The notes beneath the pieces were generated by a model that saw nothing but the letters and a program-made list of their open reading frames with translations, was not told the origin of the DNA and did not search any database. The translations under genes and the position numbers were made by a program. 64,000 bases of DNA from Leishmania donovani (Eukaryota; Euglenozoa; Kinetoplastea; Trypanosomatida; Trypanosomatidae). Positions within the stretch are counted from its first letter, which is position 1. Each line of letters opens with the position of its first letter. Below, one piece after another: positions 33,714-44,128 of this stretch. Location of the stretch: contig NC_018233.1 in the NCBI RefSeq assembly GCF_000227135.1, positions 1 to 64,000 of the forward strand. The letters run 5' to 3'.

Positions 33714-36377
33714 CTACGTCTTCTCGCGAGCAGCCACCACCAGCGCGATCACGCTGATAGTGCGGAGCAGGAAGAACATAATCGCAAGCGACACCCACAT
33801 GTACACGCTCGCCGACTGCGCATCACCATCAAACCCAAGCAGACGCATCACCGTGCGTCCGTCACGCGGCTGGTTGATGCAGTACCCGTCGCCCCAGCGG
33901 TAGTAGTCGCACGCAATGTGGGGAACATTGTGCAGCTCATTGCGCAGCACGAGGATGTACGCGTGGCGCATGAAGGACGGCTTCTCCAACCAGTACCAGT
34001 ACGGGCGCAGACGGTCCGTGCTTGCGAACAGACCACCGCCTACAGACAACAGCATAAAGGAAACCGACGCCATGGCAGAGCTCACCACAAGCGACGGGCA
34101 CGAGGTGGAGATCGCGAAGCCCAGACCAGTTGCCACCTGCGACAGCAACGCAATCACACCAAAGTAGTAGAAGAAGGAGCCGGGATGACGATGCAGCCCC
34201 ACCATCCAGTAGAGGATGCAGCTCTCTACCAGCACTGCAAGAATCTGTACGGGAAACTCGGCGAAACTACGGCCAAGGAAGAACATCAGCGGCGAGTACG
34301 CACCAGCTTGCTGCTCACGCATGAACACGGCACGCACATTGTTGAACGTATTGATCATGATGAACGTGGAGCTCATCACACGGTTCATCACGATCAAGAA
34401 CAGCACGCCTTGGCGATCCTGAATTCCCTCTACGTTGGCCCGCACATTCAAGAAGATCAGGCCCACAACGGCGGCGAAGAAGATCGCCTGCGCCGTGTAC
34501 GAGAACAGATACAGGGAGTCGCGCGAGATCTCCATCATCCTGCGCCGCGTCAGCTCGTACAACTGCACAGCCGGCGAGCTNNNNNNNNNNNNNNNNNNNN
34601 NNNNNNNNNNNNNNNNNNNNNNNNNNNNNNNNNNNNNNNNNNNNNNNNNNNNNNNNNNNNNNNNNNNNNNNNNNNNNNNGAACAGCACGCCTTGGCGATC
34701 CTGAATTCCCTCTACGTTGGCCCGCACATTCAAGAAGATCAGGCCCACAACGACGGCGAAGAAGATCGCCTGCGCCGTGTACGAGAACAGATACAGGGAG
34801 TCGCGCGAGATCTCCATCATCCTGCGCCGCGTCAGCTCGTACAACTGCACAGCCGGCGAGCTGCCGAACTTCACAATGTATGCATCCAGGAACCGCGCAG
34901 CAGACGACTCACTGCGGCTCTTCGCGAAACGCACAGCGGCAGTGTGCGGCGTGCGAGGTCCGTTCTTCAGGTACTTGCGCCAGCGCTTGATCAGGACCTT
35001 GCTCGTCACGCTGTCCTGCAGCAGCACCATGTAGTAGTCCGTCGGCGTGTACTTGCTCGGGCACGGGAACCCGATGGACTCGAAGTAGTCCAGCGACGCA
35101 GCCATCGTCCCGTGGTACGCAATGCGGCCCTGCGTCATCAGCATCACGTCGTCGAAGTACGACAGCACCTCCGCAGTCGGCTGATGGATCGTGTAGATCA
35201 CAGTGCGGCCGGTCCGCGACAGCTGGCGCAGCAGGTGCACCACCTTCGCGGACGTCACGGAGTCCAGCCCAGACGTCGGCTCATCAAGCAGCAGGATCTT
35301 CGGGTCGCAGATCAGCTCGATCCCGATGCTGCACCGCTTGCGCTCCCCACCAGACAGCCCAGCCTCCAGGCCGGGAATGCCGACCTTCGTGCCGCGGCAG
35401 TGCCGCAACCGCAGGACACTCAGCATCTCCTGCACACGCTCCTCCGTCTCCGCACGGCCCGTCCCGCGCCGCGTGCGCAGCGAGAACCACAGCGCGTCGT
35501 ACGGCGTCGACAGCGGCGAGATGATGTCGTCCTGCGCCACGAACCCCATCGCCTTGCGAAAGTGCCGCTCGAACTCACAGTCGCCCAGCTGGCGCCTCCC
35601 GCTCAGCTTCAGCTCACCGCCAGACGCTAGTCGGTCGCAGATCGCGTTCAGGAACGTTGTCTTGCCGGCACCGGACGACCCGAGGATTGCGAGGCATCGC
35701 CCGGGCAGCGCCGTCCCCGTCAGCCCGCACAGGATGCGCTTCTTGCCAACGCTGTAGCTAAGCCTGTGCCACGACAGCGGCAGCGAGTAGCTGTTCGGCA
35801 CGCCGATGGCAGGTGGCGTGCTGGAGTCGAATTCAACGATGGAGCCGTGCAGCTGGGGGTTGTCCTCGCCAGAGGAGATGGTCTNNNNNNNNNNNNNNNN
35901 NNNNNNNNNNNNNNNNNNNNNNNNNNNNNNNNNNNNNNNNNNNNNNNNNNNNNNNNNNNNNNNNNNNNNNNNNNNNNNNNNNNCACAGTCGCCCAGCTGG
36001 CGCCTCCCGCTCAGCTTCAGCTCACCGCCAGACGCTAGTCGGTCGCAGATCGCGTTCAGGAACGTTGTCTTGCCGGCACCGGACGACCCGAGGATTGCGA
36101 GGCATCGCCCGGGCAGCGCCGTCCCCGTCAGCCCGCACAGGATGCGCTTCTTGCCAACGCTGTAGCTAAGCCTGTGCCACGACAGCGGCAGCGAGTAGCT
36201 GTTCGGCACGCCGATGGCAGGTGGCGTGCTGGAGTCGAATTCAACGATGGAGCCGTGCAGCTGGGGGTTGTCCTCGCCAGAGGAGATGGTCTGGTGACCG
36301 TTGCTGCTGATATTCTGTTGGTCCTCCGCATCGGTGGTGATTCCGTTGTGTACCTGTTCGTTGTGTAAGCGGGGCAT
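33714..36377 (-). CDS. ABC transporter, ABCG half-transporter (copy 1)
   Basis: Half-size ABCG (White/Eye-pigment type) transporter that would export lipids or related molecules across a membrane as a dimer. ATG at 36375-36377 (MPRLHNEQVHNG), stop TAG at 33714-33716. The order is NBD then TMD. NBD: Walker A GSSGAGKTT (about residue 97), Q-loop FVAQDD, signature LSGGERKR, Walker B ILLLDEPTSGLD, H-loop TIHQPT. TMD: about six hydrophobic spans in the second half. Two 99-N gaps lie inside, each flanked by duplicated sequence (offsets 408 and 282 bp, both multiples of three). Removing them gives about 657 residues, the normal size. It ends VIALVVAAREKT, unlike copy 2. I recall the Leishmania chromosome 6 ABCG1/ABCG2 pair, with ABCG2 linked to phosphatidylserine externalisation; which one this is I cannot say. 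Confidence 0.92.
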   Translation of the reverse strand: MPRLHNEQVHNGITTDAEDQQNISSNGHQTISSGEDNPQLHGSIVEFDSSTPPAIGVPNSYSLPLSWHRLSYSVGKKRILCGLTGTALPGRCLAILGSSGAGKTTFLNAICDRLASGGELKLSGRRQLGDCXXXXXXXXXXXXXXXXXXXXXXXXXXXXXXXXXXTISSGEDNPQLHGSIVEFDSSTPPAIGVPNSYSLPLSWHRLSYSVGKKRILCGLTGTALPGRCLAILGSSGAGKTTFLNAICDRLASGGELKLSGRRQLGDCEFERHFRKAMGFVAQDDIISPLSTPYDALWFSLRTRRGTGRAETEERVQEMLSVLRLRHCRGTKVGIPGLEAGLSGGERKRCSIGIELICDPKILLLDEPTSGLDSVTSAKVVHLLRQLSRTGRTVIYTIHQPTAEVLSYFDDVMLMTQGRIAYHGTMAASLDYFESIGFPCPSKYTPTDYYMVLLQDSVTSKVLIKRWRKYLKNGPRTPHTAAVRFAKSRSESSAARFLDAYIVKFGSSPAVQLYELTRRRMMEISRDSLYLFSYTAQAIFFAVVVGLIFLNVRANVEGIQDRQGVLFXXXXXXXXXXXXXXXXXXXXXXXXXXXXXXXXXSSPAVQLYELTRRRMMEISRDSLYLFSYTAQAIFFAAVVGLIFLNVRANVEGIQDRQGVLFLIVMNRVMSSTFIMINTFNNVRAVFMREQQAGAYSPLMFFLGRSFAEFPVQILAVLVESCILYWMVGLHRHPGSFFYYFGVIALLSQVATGLGFAISTSCPSLVVSSAMASVSFMLLSVGGGLFASTDRLRPYWYWLEKPSFMRHAYILVLRNELHNVPHIACDYYRWGDGYCINQPRDGRTVMRLLGFDGDAQSASVYMWVSLAIMFFLLRTISVIALVVAAREKT
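34581..34679. other. Assembly gap (99 N) inside ABCG copy 1
   Basis: The 183 bp left (34398-34580) recur right (34680-34862) with one visible difference (GGCGG against GACGG, changing FFAAVV to FFAVVV). Probably an unmerged contig overlap, with the difference reflecting an allele or paralogue. Confidence 0.85.
35885..35983. other. Assembly gap (99 N) inside ABCG copy 1
   Basis: The 309 bp left (35576-35884) are repeated right (35984-36292). It falls in the N-terminal and Walker A coding region and duplicates it falsely in the apparent reading frame. Confidence 0.88.
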
Positions 36378-39300
36378 CTGGGCAGGAAGGAAGGAGGGCA
36401 CAGTAGGGCAGAGCAGGCCGCCAGTAGGAGGTATAAGGAGACGCGCTGTCCGCAGCACTGTAGGATCGTCGGTTACATGCTTGGTAACGACAGAGAGGAA
36501 AGATGACGAGAGGAAGTAAAGAGAGACAGTGGCCGCAGTGCAGTGGGGAGAGATGGGAGAGTGAGAGATGCGGGTGGGAGCCGAAAAGGGAGAGGGGAGC
36601 TGCGCGTGACGGAGCAGTGGCGCCAACACTCTGATAAACGAGCACACTCCAGGACGGTTGCAGCGGCATCATCCATCCTCTCCCTCTTGTCTGTCCCCAC
36701 ACTCAAGGCGACTCGCACGATTAAATTTGATCAGAACGCCTACGCTGTTGAAGTGAGTGGATGCCGAGAGTGCGCGCAGTCTGCAGAGATGCAAGATGGC
36801 GGCAAGCCAGTTGTTCCAGAGAAGGCTGAGAGGGCGACGCACCATCGTCATACAGTCCCAGTGTGCCGGGCTCCGTTGTTCTCTCTTTTTCGTTTCTAAC
36901 ATTAAATGAGTAGGACGTATGTTGGTGTAGTGGCGCGGCTTGTTGGGGGACGGTTTCCTCCGCACGCCCCACATGCCCCCCCCCCAGGCGCAGACGCACG
37001 GGTGTACGTCGATGCAGCATGCACGCGTGTCGGTAAAGGTGATGAGCGAAACGGAAAAGAAAGAGGGGTTGCAGAGACAGGGAGGGAATGCTGCTGGATG
37101 GACACGGTGGATGAAAGAAGAAATAGCGCGTGGCGGTGGTGAGTAAGAGCGGGCTCGATGGAGCAACAAAGATGGGGCGGTGAGGGGAAACGGAAGGAGC
37201 GCACACTCACGCGGGCGCGTACGCAAGTGGAGGCGAACAATGGCAAGTATAAAAAGAGCATCCGCACACGCGAGCGTGAGAAACCGAGACGAGGGAGATG
37301 AGAGATGAGACAGAGGCGCAGGTGTGCGCGCAAGGACGCTGAGGAATGCTGGACGGTGGAGACGCACGCACACGTGCACACAGAGACGAAAACAAAACAA
37401 AAACGGCAGTTAAAAAATTGAACCACGTTAAGAAGGGGATGAGGGGGAAGAGCGGAGAATGAAGACGGCTGAGAAACAGCGGCAACAGATAACAAAACGC
37501 GCACCCACGCACAAAGAAGAAGGAGAAAAAGAGACGAAGGAAAAAGAGCGGACGAGAGCATCTGCAGCGTGCGTGCCCTCCCCTCCCCTCCCCTCGTGTC
37601 CCTCATCACAATCCTGACGACCACCGCAGCCGCCTCCTCCCCCATTCCGCATTTGCAGACGCATACACACACACACACACAGAAAGGGAAACGAGTGCGG
37701 GGGAGAGGCGCTGCATGCAGATCAAGATGAGCAACCGCACAACTCCGCGACGGGAGGCATCGAGAGGAGCGCGAAAGGAGAGGGGTGGGAGGATGGAGAA
37801 GGAAAGAGAAGCGCGCCAACGAAAAGGCACAAGAAATAAGTGCGCAGACGCTGAAGATGTGCAGTGAGCGCAGGCAGGCGTGCAGACACACACACACACA
37901 CACACACAACGCACATGCAAGCACATCTGTAAGCAAGTTCTTGGCGCATAAAAGCTTGCCTTCTGTCCTTTCAGAAGAGCGACGTGTCCCTCGCACTCCA
38001 TCCCTCCTTCTCGCTCTTTCTTTACCCTATTCTTTGGGCTCTCGCTCTCTCTCTCGTCAGTGGCGCTCTCTCCTTCTCTCGCCCTTCCTCTCTGTGGACG
38101 ACTGGGCTGCAAAGGACGAGGACCAAGACACGAGACGCATGACAAGAAGCGAGGGATGGGAAGAGGGAGTCGTGGGTGAAGTCTACATGCGCGCTCGCCA
38201 ATATCGGCGGCAGCGGTGGGGGAGGAAAGACGGGGAAAGCCGATAGAAGCAACACAATACGACAACAGCAACAACCAGCCGCTGCAGCACGGGAAGCGAA
38301 AACAGACACAAGGAAAGCGTAAGGAGAGGGAAAGATAGAAGGGCTGAGAAATCAAGAAAGAGGCGCAAGACACACACCCGAGCACAGCCGAAGACGCGCG
38401 CACAGGAGAGACAACCACAGCGCCCCCACCCCTTCACCAATTGCTGTGATAGGCAGCCTGTGCGTGCATGTCCGGTAGGCGAGAGGAAGATGAGAGCGTG
38501 TGGGTGTGCTCGTGTGTGGTTGCTGTTCGACGGAGGAGGGTGATGGCTCCGGAAGCAGAGGGGTCCATGTAGTGTCCCCCTGGGAAAGCACAACGGCCAA
38601 CACCGCCGCCACCACCACGAAGCGCGCAGATACGATTTCGAACGAGAGACACAGCTGAAAAAAGGGAAAGACGAGAGGCCACACTGGCGCACACACAGCG
38701 AAACACACGAAAGGGTCTGTCGGCGCAGCGGAGTGGCAGCAGTGCGCTAACATCCACCCGTCGGCACGTGCATGTGTCTGCAGACGACGGTGGCGTAGAT
38801 GCCGGTGAGGGGAAGCGGGCGAGAGAGGCGAGAGAGAGAGGCGTAGTCTGTTTTTCTCACCATCAGTCTTGTACTCCGCTCCTCTGTGCCCGTATCTTGC
38901 AACGGGGCATACCGTCCCCGTGAACAACATCAGCGGATATAAGGGTACTCGCAGTGGCAGCAGCCACCACACCCACAAGTCGCCCTCCTGCTCCGAGCCC
39001 TCAAAGTCCCTCTTTCAAACCAAAAAAAATACACGCCTGCGTGGGTGTGGACGCCGGAAACGGATGGCGGTGGAGAGCCAGAGCGGCACACATCAGCAGC
39101 ACTCGATGCGAGAGAGAGTGAGAGCGTGAGACACACAAAAACGAAAACGCTGCTGAGGCAAACACGCAGAACAATGACGAAGTCAAGACGAAAAGCAAAA
39201 AAAAAAACGGCACGAACGAATCGTGCACATGATGTGACACTGCCATCCACAGCACTGACAACGGCAATGCCCCCGCCGTGCCGGCCGCTCTCTACGCCCA

Positions 39301-39656
39301 TCTTCCGCCTCCTCGCCTGCACCCCCTCCCTTCATGGATTCCATCTACCTCTGATGCTCTACTCACTTACCCCTCCCCCTAACTCTTCTGCGACTGATAC
39401 CGCCGCGTCATCAGGCGCACGCGCACGCACACATAGAGACAGGCAGACAGACACAGCGATCTATGATGCTACAGTGAGCCCCGGCCATGTATCAACGCAC
39501 CACAAACGGAAGGAACGCGAGCCAGCGCACACGGGCAGTGAAAGCGCGTGTCAACTGCACGCCGACACGAGACAGAGAAACATAGAAGAGAAGCGCACGC
39601 ACGCCCACACCGACGCGCACAGAAGAAAAACAAGAAAAATCGGATGAGACTGGAGG
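36378..39656. other. Intergenic region between ABCG copies 1 and 2
   Basis: About 3.3 kb without a supported gene. It contains CA microsatellites near 37661-37681 and 37887-37909, and a C-rich repeat near 37577-37597. Probably 5' region of copy 1 and 3' UTR of copy 2. Confidence 0.55.
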
Positions 39657-39975
39657 CGCACGTCCGTGCATCGCGGACACACACACGCACATGTTCATAC
39701 ACATCACCTCATCACAGCTGCCCAGATGCGCTGCTCATGCACGCGAGACGTCATGGATAGCTCATGGCACATGCGCCGGAAAACAAAAAGTAAGAAGCTC
39801 CACCAAAGTCAGAATTTCCACCTCAGTGCTCATGCCGTTCTCCTGCGGCCCGCCACAGCGAGCGCCATCACGCTGATAGTGCGGAGCAGGAAGAACATAA
39901 TCGCAAGCGACACCCACATGTACACGCTCGCCGACTGCGCATCACCATCAAACCCAAGCAGACGCATCACCGTGC
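39657..39975 (-). other. Duplicate of ABCG copy 2 3' end and 3' flank (likely artefact)
   Basis: 319 bp identical to 40075-40393 and ending exactly at a 99-N gap. The minus strand at 39830-39975 encodes the last ~48 residues of copy 2 (ending VMALAVAGRRRTA). Interpreted as the overlapping end of an adjacent contig, not a second gene. Confidence 0.85.
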
Positions 39976-40074
39976 NNNNNNNNNNNNNNNNNNNNNNNNN
40001 NNNNNNNNNNNNNNNNNNNNNNNNNNNNNNNNNNNNNNNNNNNNNNNNNNNNNNNNNNNNNNNNNNNNNNNNNN
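39976..40074. other. Assembly gap (99 N) downstream of ABCG copy 2
   Basis: Flanked by the 319-bp duplicate described at 39657-39975 and 40075-40393. Confidence 0.88.
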
Positions 40075-40247
40075 CGCACGTCCGTGCATCGCGGACACAC
40101 ACACGCACATGTTCATACACATCACCTCATCACAGCTGCCCAGATGCGCTGCTCATGCACGCGAGACGTCATGGATAGCTCATGGCACATGCGCCGGAAA
40201 ACAAAAAGTAAGAAGCTCCACCAAAGTCAGAATTTCCACCTCAGTGC

Positions 40248-42698
40248 TCATGCCGTTCTCCTGCGGCCCGCCACAGCGAGCGCCATCACGCTGATAGTGC
40301 GGAGCAGGAAGAACATAATCGCAAGCGACACCCACATGTACACGCTCGCCGACTGCGCATCACCATCAAACCCAAGCAGACGCATCACCGTGCGTCCGTC
40401 ACGCGGCTGGTTGATGCAGTACCCGTCGCCCCAGCGGTAGTAGTCGCACGCAATGTGGGGAACATTGTGCAGCTCATTGCGCAGCACGAGGATGTACGCG
40501 TGGCGCATGAAGGACGGCTTCTCCAACCAGTACCAGTACGGGCGCAGACGGTCCGTGCTTGCGAACAGACCACCGCCTAGAGCCAGCGGAATCAAGATCA
40601 GCGGCGCCATGGCAGAGCTCACCACAAGCGACGGGCACGAGGTGGAGATCGCGAAGCCCAGACCAGTTGCCACCTGCGACAGCAACGCAATCACACCAAA
40701 GTAGTAGAAGAAGGAGCCGGGATGACGATGCAGCCCCACCATCCAGTAGAGGATGCAGCTCTCTACCAGCACTGCAAGAATCTGTACGGGAAACTCGGCG
40801 AAACTACGGCCAAGGAAGAACATCAGCGGCGAGTACGCACCAGCTTGCTGCTCACGCATGAACACGGCACGCACATTGTTGAACGTATTGATCATGATGA
40901 ACGTGGAGCTCATCACACGGTTCATCACGATCAAGAACAGCACGCCTTGGCGATCCTGAATTCCNNNNNNNNNNNNNNNNNNNNNNNNNNNNNNNNNNNN
41001 NNNNNNNNNNNNNNNNNNNNNNNNNNNNNNNNNNNNNNNNNNNNNNNNNNNNNNNNNNNNNNNCGCCATGGCAGAGCTCACCACAAGCGACGGGCACGAG
41101 GTGGAGATCGCGAAGCCCAGACCAGTTGCCACCTGCGACAGCAACGCAATCACACCAAAGTAGTAGAAGAAGGAGCCGGGATGACGATGCAGCCCCACCA
41201 TCCAGTAGAGGATGCAGCTCTCTACCAGCACTGCAAGAATCTGTACGGGAAACTCGGCGAAACTACGGCCAAGGAAGAACATCAGCGGCGAGTACGCACC
41301 AGCTTGCTGCTCACGCATGAACACGGCACGCACATTGTTGAACGTATTGATCATGATGAACGTGGAGCTCATCGCGCGGTTCATCACGGTCATGAACAGC
41401 ACGCCTTGGCGATCCTGAATTCCCTCTACGTTGGCCCGCACATTNNNNNNNNNNNNNNNNNNNNNNNNNNNNNNNNNNNNNNNNNNNNNNNNNNNNNNNN
41501 NNNNNNNNNNNNNNNNNNNNNNNNNNNNNNNNNNNNNNNNNNNNNNNNNNNNNNNNNNNNNNNNNNNNNNNNNNNNNNNNNNNNNNNNNNNNNNNNNNNN
41601 NNNNNNNNNNNNNNNNNNNNNNNNNNNNNNNNNNNNNNNNNNNNNNNNNNNNNNNNNNNNNNNNNNNNNNNNNNNNNNNNNNNNNNNNNNNNNNNNNNNN
41701 NNNNNNNNNNNNNNNNNNNNNNNNNNNNNNNNNNNNNNNNNNNNNNNNNNNNNNNNNNNNNNNNNNNNNNNNNNNNNNNNNNNNNNNNNNNNNNNNNNNN
41801 NNNNNNNNNNNNNNNNNNNNNNNNNNNNNNNNNNNNNNNNNNNNNNNNNNNNNNNNNNNNNNNNNNNNNNNNNNNNNNNNNNNNNNNNNNNNNNNNNNNN
41901 NNNNNNNNNNNNNNNNNNNNNNNNNNNNNNNNNNNNNNNNNNNNNNNNNNNNNNNNNNNNNNNNNNNNNNNNNNNNNNNNNNNNNNNNNNNNNNNNNNNN
42001 NNNNNNNNNNNNNNNNNNNNNNNNNNNNNNNNNNNNNNNNNNNNNNNNNNNNNNNNNNNNNNNNNNNNNNNNNNNNNNNNNNNNNNNNNNNNNNNNNNNN
42101 NNNNNNNNNNNNNNNNNNNNNNNNNNNNNNNNNNNNNNNNNNNNNNNNNNNNNNNNNNNNNNNNNNNNNNNNNNNNNNNNNNNNNNNNNNNNNNNNNNNN
42201 NNNNNNNNNNNNNNNNNNNNNNNNNNNNNNNNNNNNNNNNNNNNNNNNNNNNNNNAACCCCATCGCCTTGCGAAAGTGCCGCTCGAACTCACAGTCGCCC
42301 AGCTGGCGCCTCCCGCTCAGCTTCAGCTCACCGCCAGACGCTAGTCGGTCGCAGATCGCGTTCAGGAACGTTGTCTTGCCGGCACCGGACGACCCGAGGA
42401 TTGCGAGGCATCGCCCGGGCAGCGCCGTCCCCGTCAGCCCGCACAGGATGCGCTTCTTGCCAACGCTGTAGCTAAGCCTGTGCCACGACAGCGGCAGCGA
42501 GTAGCTGTTCGGCACGCCGATGGCAGGTGGCGTGCTGGAGTCAAATTCAACGATGGAGCCGTGCAGCTGGGCGCCGACCTTGCCAAAATCCCTTCGCTGG
42601 TGATGAGGCGCATCGGGCTCGTGGATATCGATGGGAGAAAAGGAGTATTCGGTGTAGGTGTCGTCTGTAGGCGCACGCGTGGCTGCGGGTGGGGGCAT
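40248..42698 (-). CDS. ABC transporter, ABCG half-transporter (copy 2)
   Basis: Second ABCG half-transporter, ATG at 42696-42698 (MPPPAATRAPTDD), stop TGA at 40248-40250. From 'LHGSIVEFDSSTPPAIGVPNS' through Walker A (GSSGAGKTT) the visible protein matches copy 1, but the first ~45 residues are unrelated, the C-terminal tail differs (VMALAVAGRRRTA), and one TMD patch differs (PLILIPLALGGG in place of SVSFMLLSVGGG). Signature, Walker B and much of the NBD fall in an 811-N gap whose size equals the corresponding segment of copy 1. A 99-N gap with a 360-bp duplicated flank lies in the TMD; after correction the protein is about 663 residues. Tandem with copy 1 and a fragment, forming an ABCG array. 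Confidence 0.88.
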   Translation of the reverse strand: MPPPAATRAPTDDTYTEYSFSPIDIHEPDAPHHQRRDFGKVGAQLHGSIVEFDSSTPPAIGVPNSYSLPLSWHRLSYSVGKKRILCGLTGTALPGRCLAILGSSGAGKTTFLNAICDRLASGGELKLSGRRQLGDCEFERHFRKAMGXXXXXXXXXXXXXXXXXXXXXXXXXXXXXXXXXXXXXXXXXXXXXXXXXXXXXXXXXXXXXXXXXXXXXXXXXXXXXXXXXXXXXXXXXXXXXXXXXXXXXXXXXXXXXXXXXXXXXXXXXXXXXXXXXXXXXXXXXXXXXXXXXXXXXXXXXXXXXXXXXXXXXXXXXXXXXXXXXXXXXXXXXXXXXXXXXXXXXXXXXXXXXXXXXXXXXXXXXXXXXXXXXXXXXXXXXXXXXXXXXXXXXXXXXXXXXXXXXXXXXXXXXXXXXXXNVRANVEGIQDRQGVLFMTVMNRAMSSTFIMINTFNNVRAVFMREQQAGAYSPLMFFLGRSFAEFPVQILAVLVESCILYWMVGLHRHPGSFFYYFGVIALLSQVATGLGFAISTSCPSLVVSSAMAXXXXXXXXXXXXXXXXXXXXXXXXXXXXXXXXXGIQDRQGVLFLIVMNRVMSSTFIMINTFNNVRAVFMREQQAGAYSPLMFFLGRSFAEFPVQILAVLVESCILYWMVGLHRHPGSFFYYFGVIALLSQVATGLGFAISTSCPSLVVSSAMAPLILIPLALGGGLFASTDRLRPYWYWLEKPSFMRHAYILVLRNELHNVPHIACDYYRWGDGYCINQPRDGRTVMRLLGFDGDAQSASVYMWVSLAIMFFLLRTISVMALAVAGRRRTA
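40965..41063. other. Assembly gap (99 N) inside ABCG copy 2
   Basis: The left 360 bp (40605-40964) and right 360 bp (41064-41423) are near-identical but differ at several sites around 40911-40934 against 41370-41393, changing LIVMNRVM to MTVMNRAM. The two contigs may therefore derive from different paralogues or alleles. Confidence 0.85.
41445..42255. other. Assembly gap (811 N) in ABCG copy 2
   Basis: It replaces the NBD core and first TMD part. The distance between the same two flanking sequences in copy 1 (34730 to 35542) is also 811 bp, so the missing part is expected to be colinear. Confidence 0.9.
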
Positions 42699-44128
42699 GT
42701 TGAAGGCAGAGTGTCAGCGGGTCGGCGCCGGCGAATGAGAAGCCAGTGGAAGGATGTACAGGAAGGAAAAGAAGACACAAACGGGGCCTGGGAGACGCTG
42801 GCCGGCAGACAGGCGGAGAAGGCAGGGAGAAAAGGGTTGAGGAAGATCGTCCTAGCGCGTAGGGAAACCGGGCGGCCACTCGAGAGAGAAGACGCGAAAT
42901 GGGCGAGGATAGATGAAAGCGGTGGCCGGAGAGAGGGAGGGGGAGACGAGTGTAAGGTAGGACCAAAGAAAAAGCGTGTCCGCAACGGAGGGGCAGGCGA
43001 CAGGAACAGGGATAGCGGCCGTGGCACGAGCGCCGTGAGCAGCGCGGTCGAAAGCAAGTGCGCGGAGCCAGAGCACACGGGGAGCGACGAGCGACTCCCA
43101 AAAACACGTGAAAGGGCGTAAGGAAGAGCCGGATCCAGGAAGGAGCGCGCCAGAGAAGGCGCGCACGAAGCAGCTGGCGATGGGCAACGTGGGGCGAGTG
43201 TCAGGCTGCGCGAGACGCACAAACACACAGAGAGAGTCGTGCAGACGCAGGTATGAAGTCGACAGGGAAGACGGATGTCGGAGAGGTGAGCAGGCACAGA
43301 GCAGCGGTTGGACAACTAGGAAATACAATGCGACCCCATGGAGGCGCATGGGCACGAAGGGCACAAGCTCGCACGAGCCAGACGTTGCTGAGCGAGACCC
43401 GCTGCTGGAAATCAATGGAGGCTGTGAGAGAGACGAGAGAGAGAGACAGCGAAGGCGGCTACAAGTGCGGTGGTGAGTCAAGAGAAAACGCGGAAGAAGT
43501 GCGAAGGAACGAGCCGCTCCGTGGCTCGATGCGCAACCGTGTCCGCCGCAGAGACAGCGATACCTGCGCACTGGCAGAGAGAAGGCAGAGAAGGTGGGGG
43601 TGATGAAGGACCCCGCACGCCACGTTCCCTAGGCGCACCGGAGCACGCCAAAGGCTAAAAGAGTCGGGCGTAGGCGTCACGGGCCCTGAGGAGAGCCCGA
43701 CGCGACAGACGCCGTGGGGAGGGGATGGAGAAGGACGTGAAGGTGAGTGTCGTCCGGCCCGCACGCCTGCCCACCTGTGTCTGTCATGGGAGGGAGGGGG
43801 GGCATCTCTGTGCGACTTTGCGCGTCATCGGCTACGCGGGGCATCGTCTTCACAGAGGCGCACGCCGGCACACTTCCCTCCGCAACATAACAGCGAGTTC
43901 ACATGGAGCCGTGCTGGAGTCCATGCACTTCCCGCTCATGTAGGAGTGCAGGTAACGAGAGAGAGAGACCCGCACGCTGTAATGCGGGAGGGACACCGAA
44001 CCGATAGCACAGATGAACAGCCATGGAGAGAAACACCGCGCCAAACAACCCACACAGAGCACACAGACAGAGTATGGGGAAGAATGAAGAGGAAAGTGGG
44101 GCGCTGTCTACGTAAAAAAAAAAACAAT
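42699..44128. other. Spacer between ABCG copy 2 and the ABCG fragment
   Basis: No gene supported; translations are Arg/Ser-rich and low-complexity. It ends in an A11 run (44114-44124) right beside the breakpoint of the fragment. Confidence 0.55.

Noticed and set aside
33708..35630. 640-codon plus-strand open frame across ABCG copy 1
   Set aside because: Antisense shadow of the transporter; the translation is His/Gln/Arg-rich and the minus strand has all ABC motifs.
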